This document shows, piece after piece, positions 15,368 through 21,804 of a stretch of DNA of 32,396 bases (positions within the stretch are counted from its first letter, which is position 1; each line of letters opens with the position of its first letter). Source of the stretch: Clostridia bacterium (GTDB lineage: Bacteria; Bacillota; Clostridia; Oscillospirales; CAG-272); assembly GCA_900768535.1 (NCBI GenBank), contig CAAGDE010000043.1, positions 1-32,396 of the forward strand, given 5' to 3'. Position numbers and translations under genes: made by a program. The notes below the pieces were generated by a model, which had not been told where the DNA came from, searched no databases, and worked only from the letters and a program-made list of their open reading frames with translations.

Positions 15368-16778
15368 AAAAGCGATTCTGATCGGTCTGACCCTTGCGGC
15401 AGTGCTGATCGTCAACCTGGCGGTGAATCTGCTTCCGTACCGACCGATGCATCCGGAGGTTTCCGGAACCGGGGTCTATGAGCTCTCCGACGACACCCGG
15501 CGGATGCTTTCCGCTATCGGGCGGGATGCCGAAATCATTTACTATGCAAACAGTCCGGATTCCGACCTGCGGTCGTTTCTGGCGTGCTTTGCGAATGCGC
15601 ACGTGACGGTGAAGGTGGAAAAGCCGGCGAGCGATGCCGCCGATCAGACGGTTCTTCTGCGCTCCGGCGACCGGACGCGGACGGTCGGGCCGACCGAGCT
15701 GTACTATTACACCAGCACCACGACCGGTGAAATTCTCTCGCTTGCGGAGTACGCGCAGATTTCCGCATACCTTTCCCGGCTGGATTCCGGGAGCGACTCC
15801 TATCAGATGCTCCTGTACTATTACGGTCCCGATGTGATGCAGTCCTGCTTCATGGGGGATGCGGTCATCGGCGCCGCACTGCGCAATCTGACCTCCGGGC
15901 GGGGATACGAAACCGTTTACGTGCTGACGGGGGACGCCGGCTCCGGGGCGGACTGGTATGTCTCCCTGCGGCTGGAGCAGTACGGATATCTGCCGCAGAC
16001 CGTGAACAGCCTTTCCGCAGTTCCCGCCGGCGCGACCGTATGGCTCATTCCCGCAAAGGATCTTTCCGAGGCGGAGACCGCCGCACTGCGTTCCTTCCTC
16101 TCGGACGGCGGGCGGCTGTTCCTGACCACGGATTATCGGAATACCAAGCTGCCAAGCCTTGCGGCGGTGCTGGCGGACTACGGACTGTCCACCTCGCCGG
16201 AGCAGAACCTGGTTGCCGACGTCGTGACCTCCTCGTCCGGATCCACCACGTCTCCCGTCTTTCCCGCCGTGAAATCGGAGCACGCCATCAACGCGGCAAC
16301 CGGCGCGGGCATGACGGCTTACCGGGCGCATCAGATTACGGTTTCCGCGGTGGAGGGTGTGAACAATTCCGGGCTTCTGAAGACGTCCGGCTCCGGCTCA
16401 TACACCGAGAAAAACGGGGACGGCGAGCCGAAAAGCGAGACGGGTACGACCTTCTACTTTGCCGCCTCCGCCGTGAAGGGGGAGAGTCGGGTGGTGTGGA
16501 TCGGAATGCCCTTCGGCGCCGCCGATGACAGCTATTCGGGAGGCGCAAACAGCGCGTATGCCGCCGCGTGCCTTTCCTGGCTTGGGGGCAATGACGGTGC
16601 GGACCTGCCGCAGCCGGTCGGGCGTGCGCGTGTGATTCCCTCGGCACTTCTGAACGCCAAGGTTTCCGTCTTCACCGTGTGGATTGTCCTCTTTGTCGTG
16701 CTGATCCCGCTCGCGCTTCTCGCCCTTGCACTGGTTCTCCGGTACATCCGGAACCGGCGCACCGAGCCGGGAGCCTGA
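15354..16778 (+). CDS. GldG-like ABC-associated membrane protein
   Basis: 474 residues. An N-terminal span (about 6-26, AILIGLTLAAVLIVNLAVNL), a large extracytoplasmic domain (about 30-435) of the ABC_transp_aux/GldG type (VYELSDDTRRMLSAIGRDAE, then a Rossmann-like part with VYVLTGDAG and LRSFLSDGGRLFLTTDY), and a C-terminal span (about 437-462, VWIVLFVVLIPLALLALALV). In gliding Bacteroidetes, GldG works with GldA and GldF; in Firmicutes the role is not known. The start is GTG 15354 with AGGAGGGG just upstream. The gene depends on the degenerate ATPase of the same operon or on another ATPase. Confidence 0.85.
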   Translation: MKSRKKAILIGLTLAAVLIVNLAVNLLPYRPMHPEVSGTGVYELSDDTRRMLSAIGRDAEIIYYANSPDSDLRSFLACFANAHVTVKVEKPASDAADQTVLLRSGDRTRTVGPTELYYYTSTTTGEILSLAEYAQISAYLSRLDSGSDSYQMLLYYYGPDVMQSCFMGDAVIGAALRNLTSGRGYETVYVLTGDAGSGADWYVSLRLEQYGYLPQTVNSLSAVPAGATVWLIPAKDLSEAETAALRSFLSDGGRLFLTTDYRNTKLPSLAAVLADYGLSTSPEQNLVADVVTSSSGSTTSPVFPAVKSEHAINAATGAGMTAYRAHQITVSAVEGVNNSGLLKTSGSGSYTEKNGDGEPKSETGTTFYFAASAVKGESRVVWIGMPFGAADDSYSGGANSAYAAACLSWLGGNDGADLPQPVGRARVIPSALLNAKVSVFTVWIVLFVVLIPLALLALALVLRYIRNRRTEPGA

Positions 16779-16815
16779 ATACGGACGGCAAGCCGGATTT
16801 TTTCCTTCCGAGGGG

Positions 16816-16844
16816 TTTACAAGCGGGGCGGATTATGATATAAT
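16816..16844 (+). promoter_or_regulatory. Sigma-A promoter of lgt
   Basis: TTTACA 16816-16821, 17-base spacer, TATAAT 16839-16844. The leader is about 40 bases and contains AAAAAGGAGG directly before the start. Confidence 0.82.
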
Positions 16845-16888
16845 GGAGAAGCAGACGGGCTCAGGTCCGAGAAAAAGGAGGTTACGAT

Positions 16889-17806
16889 ATGTTACCGGAT
16901 CCGTTGTTTTTGAATGTGCATATGTACGGAATTATGATTGCGGTGGGAATTCTGTTTGCGTTTTTGGTGCTGTTCAGGTACGCAAAGGTGCTGAAGCTGC
17001 CGCCGAAGCTGACCGACCTGGTTTATTATGACGGGGTGGTGTCCATTCTGCTGGGGTTTGGCTTTGCGGCGCTGTTTCAGGCGACCTACAATTATATCGA
17101 GCATCCGGAAAACGGATTTCACCTGGGTGAGGGAATCACGTTCCTGGGCGGCATCATCGGCGGAACGGTGGTCTATCTGATTGTCTGGATGATCTTCCGC
17201 AAAAAGGTGCCGGGCAGTCTTTACGACATTATGCCGGTGATTCCGTGCATGATTACGGTCGGGCACGCGTTCGGGCGCATCGGGTGCTTCTTTGCGGGAT
17301 GCTGTTACGGAAAGTCGACCGGCTGTGTTCTCGGCGTGCAGTTCCCCGGGATGTTGGGAAAGGTCCATCCCACACAGCTGTACGAGGCGGCGTTCCTGTT
17401 TGTCCTGTTCGGTGTGCTGTCGTGGCTGCTGCTGAAAAAGAAATTTCAGTATACCATGACGGTTTATCTGGCGTCCTACGGCGTGTTCCGCTTCCTGATT
17501 GAGTTTGTTCGGGATGACGACCGCGGCAAGCTGTTCGGCTCCCTGTCTCCTTCGCAGTTTTTGTCGCTGGTGTTCCTTGCACTGGCGGTGATGGTGTTCT
17601 TCCTGCAGCGGCGGTATCTGAAGAACAAGCCCGCGTGCGCGGAGGAAGCCCCCGCCGCAGAGAAGCCCGCGCCTGCTCCGGCAACGCATACCATGATCTG
17701 CCCGAACTGCGGCGGCAAATTCGAGCTGGTCGGGGAAGCGGCAAAATGCCCGTTCTGCGGCATGGAGTGCGTGTGGAAGGCGCCGGATGAAAATGGAACA
17801 AAGTAA
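16889..17806 (+). CDS. lgt: Prolipoprotein diacylglyceryl transferase with zinc-ribbon tail
   Basis: 305 residues. About 1-250 is a multi-span Lgt-family enzyme, which moves diacylglyceryl from phosphatidylglycerol to the lipobox Cys of prolipoproteins. Motifs: NVHMYGIMIAVGI, ITFLGGIIGGTVVYL, the signature GHAFGRIGCFFAGCCYGK with its essential Arg, HPTQLYEA, and YGVFRFLIEFVRDD. After a Pro/Ala linker (about 255-272) comes an added tail with two CxxC pairs (ICPNCGG and CPFCGME), a probable cytoplasmic zinc ribbon not part of ordinary Lgt. The two lipoproteins of this window would be substrates. The gene overlaps the chromate-transporter gene. Confidence 0.9.
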   Translation: MLPDPLFLNVHMYGIMIAVGILFAFLVLFRYAKVLKLPPKLTDLVYYDGVVSILLGFGFAALFQATYNYIEHPENGFHLGEGITFLGGIIGGTVVYLIVWMIFRKKVPGSLYDIMPVIPCMITVGHAFGRIGCFFAGCCYGKSTGCVLGVQFPGMLGKVHPTQLYEAAFLFVLFGVLSWLLLKKKFQYTMTVYLASYGVFRFLIEFVRDDDRGKLFGSLSPSQFLSLVFLALAVMVFFLQRRYLKNKPACAEEAPAAEKPAPAPATHTMICPNCGGKFELVGEAAKCPFCGMECVWKAPDENGTK

Positions 17807-18380
17807 GGCGAGGCGTCTTGCGGGCATTTTTCTCTCTATGCTGAAGATCGGGGCATTCACTTTTGGCGGCGGATACGCTATGATTGCCCTGATCGAAAAC
17901 GAGTTCGTATCCAAGCGGAAATGGATGGAGCGGGAGGAATTCTTGGACCTGGTCGCCATTGCCGAATCCACGCCGGGACCGGTTGCGGTCAACAGCGCGA
18001 CCTACATCGGCTATCGCGTGGCAGGCGTGGCGGGTGCGGCACTCGGAACCCTTGCAGTCTGTCTGCCGTCTTTTGCTGTTATTTTTCTGATCTCGCTGTT
18101 TTTTGATCGGTTTCTTTCCCTGCGCTATGTGTCCTGCGCATTCCGCGGGATCCGGGTGGCGGTCGTTTATCTCATCGGCTCGGCAGGGCTGCGGATGCTG
18201 CGGGCGATGGAAAAAACGCTCCTGTCCTGCGTGCTGTGCGGCGCGTGCGGGGTTGCGCTGATTGCCCTGACGCTGACCGCAACAGACTTTTCCTCGGTGT
18301 TTCTGATCCTTGCGGGCGGCGGCATCGGCGTGCTTGTCTGGCTGGTCGGGTGCGCGCGGAGGAAGGGGGGCAAGGCATGA
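17787..18380 (+). CDS. Chromate transporter family protein, first half-size subunit
   Basis: 197 residues, one Chr_Transp domain: LKIGAFTFGGGYAMIALIEN, FLDLVAIAESTPGPVAVNSATYIGY and several hydrophobic spans. Two-domain ChrA exports chromate; half-size members act as pairs and in gut anaerobes probably carry another anion. The start overlaps the end of lgt by 20 bases; ATG 17793 is an alternative. The next gene is its partner, overlapping by 4 bases. Confidence 0.9.
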   Translation: MKMEQSKARRLAGIFLSMLKIGAFTFGGGYAMIALIENEFVSKRKWMEREEFLDLVAIAESTPGPVAVNSATYIGYRVAGVAGAALGTLAVCLPSFAVIFLISLFFDRFLSLRYVSCAFRGIRVAVVYLIGSAGLRMLRAMEKTLLSCVLCGACGVALIALTLTATDFSSVFLILAGGGIGVLVWLVGCARRKGGKA

Positions 18381-18949
18381 TTTACCTGAAGCTCTTTCTG
18401 ACCTTTCTGGAGATCGGAGCGGTCTCCTTCGGTGGCGGATACGGGATGATCTCCCTGATCCGGGAAAAGGTGCTGGGGTACGGCTGGCTGACTGAGGAGC
18501 AGTTTCTTTCCTTTGTTGCGGTGTCCGAATCCACGCCGGGACCCCTTGCCATCAATATGGCAACCTTCATCGGCTCGTCGCAGGGAGGCTTTCCGGGGGC
18601 ACTGCTGGCTACACTGGGGGTCGTCCTGCCGTCCTTCTGCATCCTTCTGCTCATCGCGGCGCTCATCCGAAACCTGCTGAAATTCCGGATGGTGAACGCT
18701 TTTCTCGGCGGCGTGCGTCCGGCGGTGATCGGTCTGATCCTCGGCACGGCGCTGACCCTGGCACTCGGCACGTTGTTTGCGTTTTCCGGTGTCGGATCGG
18801 CGTTTGCACCGGATCTGCGGGCGATCGGCATTTTCGCCGTGCTGGCGGTCGTTCACATCCTGTGGAGGCGGCTGCGGAAGCGGACCCCTTCCCCGATTCT
18901 GATGATCCTGCTATCTGCCGGACTGGGGATATTGCTGTACCGCGCGTAA
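18377..18949 (+). CDS. Chromate transporter family protein, second half-size subunit
   Basis: 190 residues, with the same fold as the preceding protein: YLKLFLTFLEIGAVSFGGGYGMISLI, VSESTPGPLAINMATFIGSSQGG and later hydrophobic spans. ATG 18377 overlaps the previous TGA (ATGA). A paired arrangement of two short ChrA-like proteins usually means a heterodimer with opposite membrane orientation. The true substrate is not shown by the sequence. Confidence 0.9.
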   Translation: MIYLKLFLTFLEIGAVSFGGGYGMISLIREKVLGYGWLTEEQFLSFVAVSESTPGPLAINMATFIGSSQGGFPGALLATLGVVLPSFCILLLIAALIRNLLKFRMVNAFLGGVRPAVIGLILGTALTLALGTLFAFSGVGSAFAPDLRAIGIFAVLAVVHILWRRLRKRTPSPILMILLSAGLGILLYRA

Positions 18950-18985
18950 TCCGGAAGACGGTTGGCTATCTTGTGAAATTTCGCT

Positions 18986-19018
18986 GAGAAAATACAGATT
19001 TTCTCTGTAAATCACAGA
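18986..19018. repeat. Two overlapping small inverted repeats before the fucO-like promoter
   Basis: GAGAAAAT (18986-18993) with ATTTTCTC (18998-19005), and TCTGT (19004-19008) with ACAGA (19014-19018). The two stems overlap, so only one can form at a time. No T-run is present. They may end the chromate-transporter transcript or bind a regulator. Confidence 0.4.
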
Positions 19019-19046
19019 AAAATCAGAATTCGGGACAAATTCACTG

Positions 19047-19075
19047 TTGATTTCTACACGCAGATGTGTTATAAT
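19047..19075 (+). promoter_or_regulatory. Sigma-A promoter of the fucO-like gene
   Basis: TTGATT 19047-19052, 17-base spacer, TATAAT 19070-19075. The start site is expected near 19082. Confidence 0.85.
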
Positions 19076-19089
19076 GAAGGTACAGGACA

Positions 19090-19107
19090 TTGTGAAAACT
19101 CTGACAA
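19090..19107 (+). promoter_or_regulatory. Rex-like redox operator
   Basis: TTGTGAAAACTCTGACAA, 18 bases, resembles the Rex site TTGTGAANNNNTTCACAA with two mismatches in the right half. It lies just after the predicted transcription start of an NAD-linked alcohol dehydrogenase gene, where a repressor would block transcription. Rex commonly controls such fermentation genes in clostridia. Confidence 0.5.
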
Positions 19108-19146
19108 TGCGAATTTTCAGAATAAAAATAAGGAAAGGTGACTGAC

Positions 19147-20292
19147 ATGGCAAGAATTGTACTGAATGAAACATCCTATCACGGCGCGGGTTCGATTCAC
19201 GAGATCGTCGGAGAGGTCAAGGGAAGGGGACTGCACAAGGCGCTGGTCTGCTCCGACCCCGACCTGGTGCGCTTCGGCGTAACCAAGCGCGTCCTTGATG
19301 TTCTGGACGGCGCGGGACTTGCGTATGAGCTGTATTCCGATATCAAGCCGAACCCGACCATCGAAAACGTGCAGACGGGCGTTGCGGCATTCAAGAAGAG
19401 CGGCGCGGACTACCTGGTCGCCATCGGCGGCGGATCGTCCATGGATACCTGCAAAGCGATCGGCATCATCATCGCAAACCCCGAATTTGAGGATGTGAGA
19501 AGTCTGGAGGGCGTTGCGCCGACCAGGCATCCGTCCGTGCCGATCATTGCCGTCCCCACCACCGCAGGAACCGCCGCGGAGGTGACGATCAACTATGTCA
19601 TCACCGACGTGGAAAAGAAGCGGAAGTTCGTCTGCGTGGACGTACATGACATTCCCGTGGTCGCCATCATCGACCCCGAAATGATGTCCACCATGCCGAA
19701 GGGACTGACCGCCGCAACCGGTATGGATGCCCTGACGCACGCAATCGAAGGGTATATCACCAAGGCGGCATGGGAAATGACCGATATGTTCCACCTCAAG
19801 GCGATCGAGCTGATTTCGAAGCATCTGCGCGGCGCGGTGGCGAACACCAAGGAGGGCAGAGAGGGCATGGCTCTGGGACAGTACATTGCCGGCATGGGAT
19901 TTTCCAACGTCGGACTGGGCATTGTCCACTCCATGGCACACGCACTGGGCGCGGTGTACGATACCCCGCACGGTGTGGCGAACGCCATCCTGCTCCCGAC
20001 CGTGATGGAGTATAACGCTCCCGCAACGGGCGAGAAATACCGCGACATTGCAAAGGCGATGGGCGTGGAGGGCACCGAAAGGATGACGCAGGCGGAGTAC
20101 CGCAAGGCGGCGGTCGATGCGGTCCGTCAGCTGTCGAAGGATGTCGGCATCCCGCAGGATCTGAAGGCGATCGTGAAGGAGCAGGACGTGAAATTCCTTG
20201 CCGAGTCCGCCATGGCAGATGCCTGCCGTCCCGGAAACCCGAAGGATCCGACGCTGGAGGATATCATCGGTCTGTATCATTCCCTCATGTAA
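19147..20292 (+). CDS. fucO: Iron-containing alcohol dehydrogenase, lactaldehyde reductase type
   Basis: 381 residues, group III alcohol dehydrogenase. It is strikingly like E. coli FucO, which reduces L-lactaldehyde to 1,2-propanediol with NADH: ILNET-type start, SGADYLVAIGGGSSMDTCKA (nucleotide binding), SVPIIAVPTTAGTAAEVTIN, and iron ligands in GMDALTHAIEGY (Asp, His) and VHSMAHALGAVYDTPHG (two His). ATG 19147 has AAAGG 9 bases upstream; GTG 19138 adjoins the ribosome site. No fucose or rhamnose genes are nearby, so it may serve 1,2-propanediol or ethanol formation from elsewhere-encoded pathways. Confidence 0.92.
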   Translation: MARIVLNETSYHGAGSIHEIVGEVKGRGLHKALVCSDPDLVRFGVTKRVLDVLDGAGLAYELYSDIKPNPTIENVQTGVAAFKKSGADYLVAIGGGSSMDTCKAIGIIIANPEFEDVRSLEGVAPTRHPSVPIIAVPTTAGTAAEVTINYVITDVEKKRKFVCVDVHDIPVVAIIDPEMMSTMPKGLTAATGMDALTHAIEGYITKAAWEMTDMFHLKAIELISKHLRGAVANTKEGREGMALGQYIAGMGFSNVGLGIVHSMAHALGAVYDTPHGVANAILLPTVMEYNAPATGEKYRDIAKAMGVEGTERMTQAEYRKAAVDAVRQLSKDVGIPQDLKAIVKEQDVKFLAESAMADACRPGNPKDPTLEDIIGLYHSLM

Positions 20293-20301
20293 CCGAAAAA
20301 A

Positions 20302-20333
20302 CAAAAGGGGCTGTCAAAAGCCCTTTTTGTTTT
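20302..20333 (+). terminator. Intrinsic terminator of the fucO-like gene
   Basis: AAAAGGGGCT, loop GTCAAA, AGCCCTTTTTGTTTT, starting about 10 bases after the stop codon. Confidence 0.88.
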
Positions 20334-20411
20334 GCGCTGTTTTTGCGATGCGGCCGAAGGAGGGGATGTCCCGGATTCCCTGATTTGACCGGAAATATTT
20401 TGAAATTGCTC

Positions 20412-20440
20412 TTGCTTTTTCGGCTCGCTTGTGTTATACT
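20412..20440 (+). promoter_or_regulatory. Sigma-A promoter of the RiPP export operon
   Basis: TTGCTT 20412-20417, 17-base spacer, TATACT 20435-20440. It precedes the STAS gene with a leader of about 48 bases. No further clear promoter is seen until 26242. Confidence 0.75.
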
Positions 20441-20493
20441 ATATTTACATTGAAATCAAATAGTTAATAGCTGTTTAAAACGGAGGATCAGAA

Positions 20494-20790
20494 ATGACTG
20501 TCAATCAAATTCCGGAAGGAAAAAAACTGACGATCGTGGTTTCGGGGAGGCTGGATACGAATTCGTCGCCGAAGCTGGAGGCGGTGCTGCGGCAGTCCGT
20601 GAGCGGAGTGACCGAGCTTGTCTTCGATTTTTCCGGGGTGGAGTATCTCTCCTCGGCGGGGCTTCGCGTCCTTCTTGCGGCGCAGAAGGTCATGAACCGC
20701 CAGGGGAGCATGAAGCTTATCGGGGTCAGCGCCGATGTGATGGAGGTTTTCGAAATCACGGGCTTTTCCGATATTCTGACGGTGGAATAA
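20494..20790 (+). CDS. STAS-domain anti-sigma factor antagonist
   Basis: 98 residues, a single STAS domain: LTIVVSGRLDTNSSPKLEAV, VFDFSGVEYLSSAGLRVLLA and GVSADVMEVFEITGFSDIL. The serine in LSSAGL is at the site phosphorylated in SpoIIAA/RsbV-type antagonists. It is immediately followed by a RsbW-type kinase/anti-sigma gene, its likely partner. GGAGG lies upstream of the ATG. Being at the head of the peptide-export operon, it probably belongs to a partner-switch that senses or controls the system, but no matching phosphatase is in view. Confidence 0.92.
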   Translation: MTVNQIPEGKKLTIVVSGRLDTNSSPKLEAVLRQSVSGVTELVFDFSGVEYLSSAGLRVLLAAQKVMNRQGSMKLIGVSADVMEVFEITGFSDILTVE

Positions 20791-20877
20791 ACCGAACCCG
20801 ATGGGATCGATTGCCGCGATCCGGGGAAAGAACGTCAACAGGACGCTGCATGGAAAGCAGAACGGAGGAAATGAAGG

Positions 20878-21285
20878 ATGAATGAACTGACCATTCCCGC
20901 AACGGTGGAAAACATCGAAACGGTGACTGCGTTTGTGAACGGAAAGCTGGAGGAGATCAACTGCCCGAGGAAGGCGCAGATGCAGATCGACATTGCAATC
21001 GATGAGCTTTTCGGGAACATTGCGCACTATGCCTACAATCCCGAAACGGGTCCCGCTACGGTACGGGTCGAGGTCACGGAGGCGCCGATCTCCGTCATCA
21101 TCACCTTTATCGACCGCGGGGTTCCGTACGATCCGCTGAAGAAGGACGATCCCGACGTCACGCTGTCCGCAGAGGAACGCGCGATCGGCGGACTCGGAAT
21201 TTTTATGGTCAAAAAAACCATGGATGAGATCACCTACGAATACAGGGACGGACAGAATATTCTCCGCATCCGGAAGGATATCTGA
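20878..21285 (+). CDS. RsbW/SpoIIAB-type ATP-binding protein
   Basis: 135 residues, HATPase_c_2 family. The N-box is in AQMQIDIAIDELFGNIAHYAY, the G1 region in IDRGVPYDPLKKDDPDV and the G2 region in ERAIGGLGIFMVKKTMDEI. Such proteins phosphorylate STAS antagonists and hold sigma factors or other partners. The paired STAS gene lies 87 bases upstream. Whether it binds the ECF sigma factor encoded at 26.5 kb is not shown; RsbW-type proteins normally bind sigma-B/F-type factors, so the target may be something else. Confidence 0.92.
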   Translation: MNELTIPATVENIETVTAFVNGKLEEINCPRKAQMQIDIAIDELFGNIAHYAYNPETGPATVRVEVTEAPISVIITFIDRGVPYDPLKKDDPDVTLSAEERAIGGLGIFMVKKTMDEITYEYRDGQNILRIRKDI

Positions 21286-21318
21286 GGAAGTCCGGGAACG
21301 GAGAATCGAGGAAAACCG

Positions 21319-21795
21319 ATGAGTAAACAGTTGTTTCGCCAGAAGAGCATGGAGCGGATCACGTCACCCGAGCAGATGGATGACTACATCCGCGTTTCCA
21401 ATCCGAGCGTGTGGATGATCCTTGCCGCAGTCATCGTGCTTCTTGTCGGCGTCTGCGTGTGGGGGATTTTCGGGCAGCTGGACACAACCCTGCAGACGGG
21501 CGGCGTATGCGCGGACGGGCAGCTGATTCTGTATGTCGGCGAAAAGGACTACGGCAAGCTCGGACAGGGAACGGTGGTGTCGGTCGGCGGGCAGGAGTTT
21601 ACGCCCGCAGAGATTTCCGAAGCCCCGCTCAGGCTGGACGAAAGCTACGACCCCTATCTGATCCATCTGACGGGGCTTTCCGTCGGTGATTGGGCTTATG
21701 CCGTGAAGGTGGATGCCGCAGGGGTGAAGGACGGGACCTATTCGGTGGTGGTGATCACCGAGCGTGTCCGACCGATTGATTTTGTGCTGAACTGA
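21319..21795 (+). CDS. Short NHLP-type secretion adaptor (HlyD-like)
   Basis: 158 residues: a cytoplasmic start (LFRQKSMERITSPEQMDDYI), one membrane span (about 33-54, VWMILAAVIVLLVGVCVWGIF) and a short beta-rich outside domain ending ITERVRPIDFVL. The N-terminus and last segment match the ends of the NHLM/NHLP secretion-protein family, but the long coiled-coil and lipoyl parts of normal HlyD proteins (250-420 residues) are missing. It lies directly before the two exporter genes, so it should be their membrane-fusion partner in a single-membrane cell. Family assignment rests on position plus end similarity. Confidence 0.78.
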   Translation: MSKQLFRQKSMERITSPEQMDDYIRVSNPSVWMILAAVIVLLVGVCVWGIFGQLDTTLQTGGVCADGQLILYVGEKDYGKLGQGTVVSVGGQEFTPAEISEAPLRLDESYDPYLIHLTGLSVGDWAYAVKVDAAGVKDGTYSVVVITERVRPIDFVLN

Positions 21796-21804
21796 GGCTG
21801 GGGA

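Noticed and set aside
14868..16331. A 487-codon minus-strand open frame
   Set aside because: It is antisense to the permease and GldG-like genes; the product is Pro/Arg-rich without motifs.
16779..16815. A terminator between the GldG-like gene and lgt
   Set aside because: There is a T-run, but only a 4-bp CGGC/GCCG pairing with too small a loop, so no credible stem.
20791..20877. An extra small gene between the STAS and ATPase genes
   Set aside because: No open frame with a start and ribosome site fits in these 87 bases.
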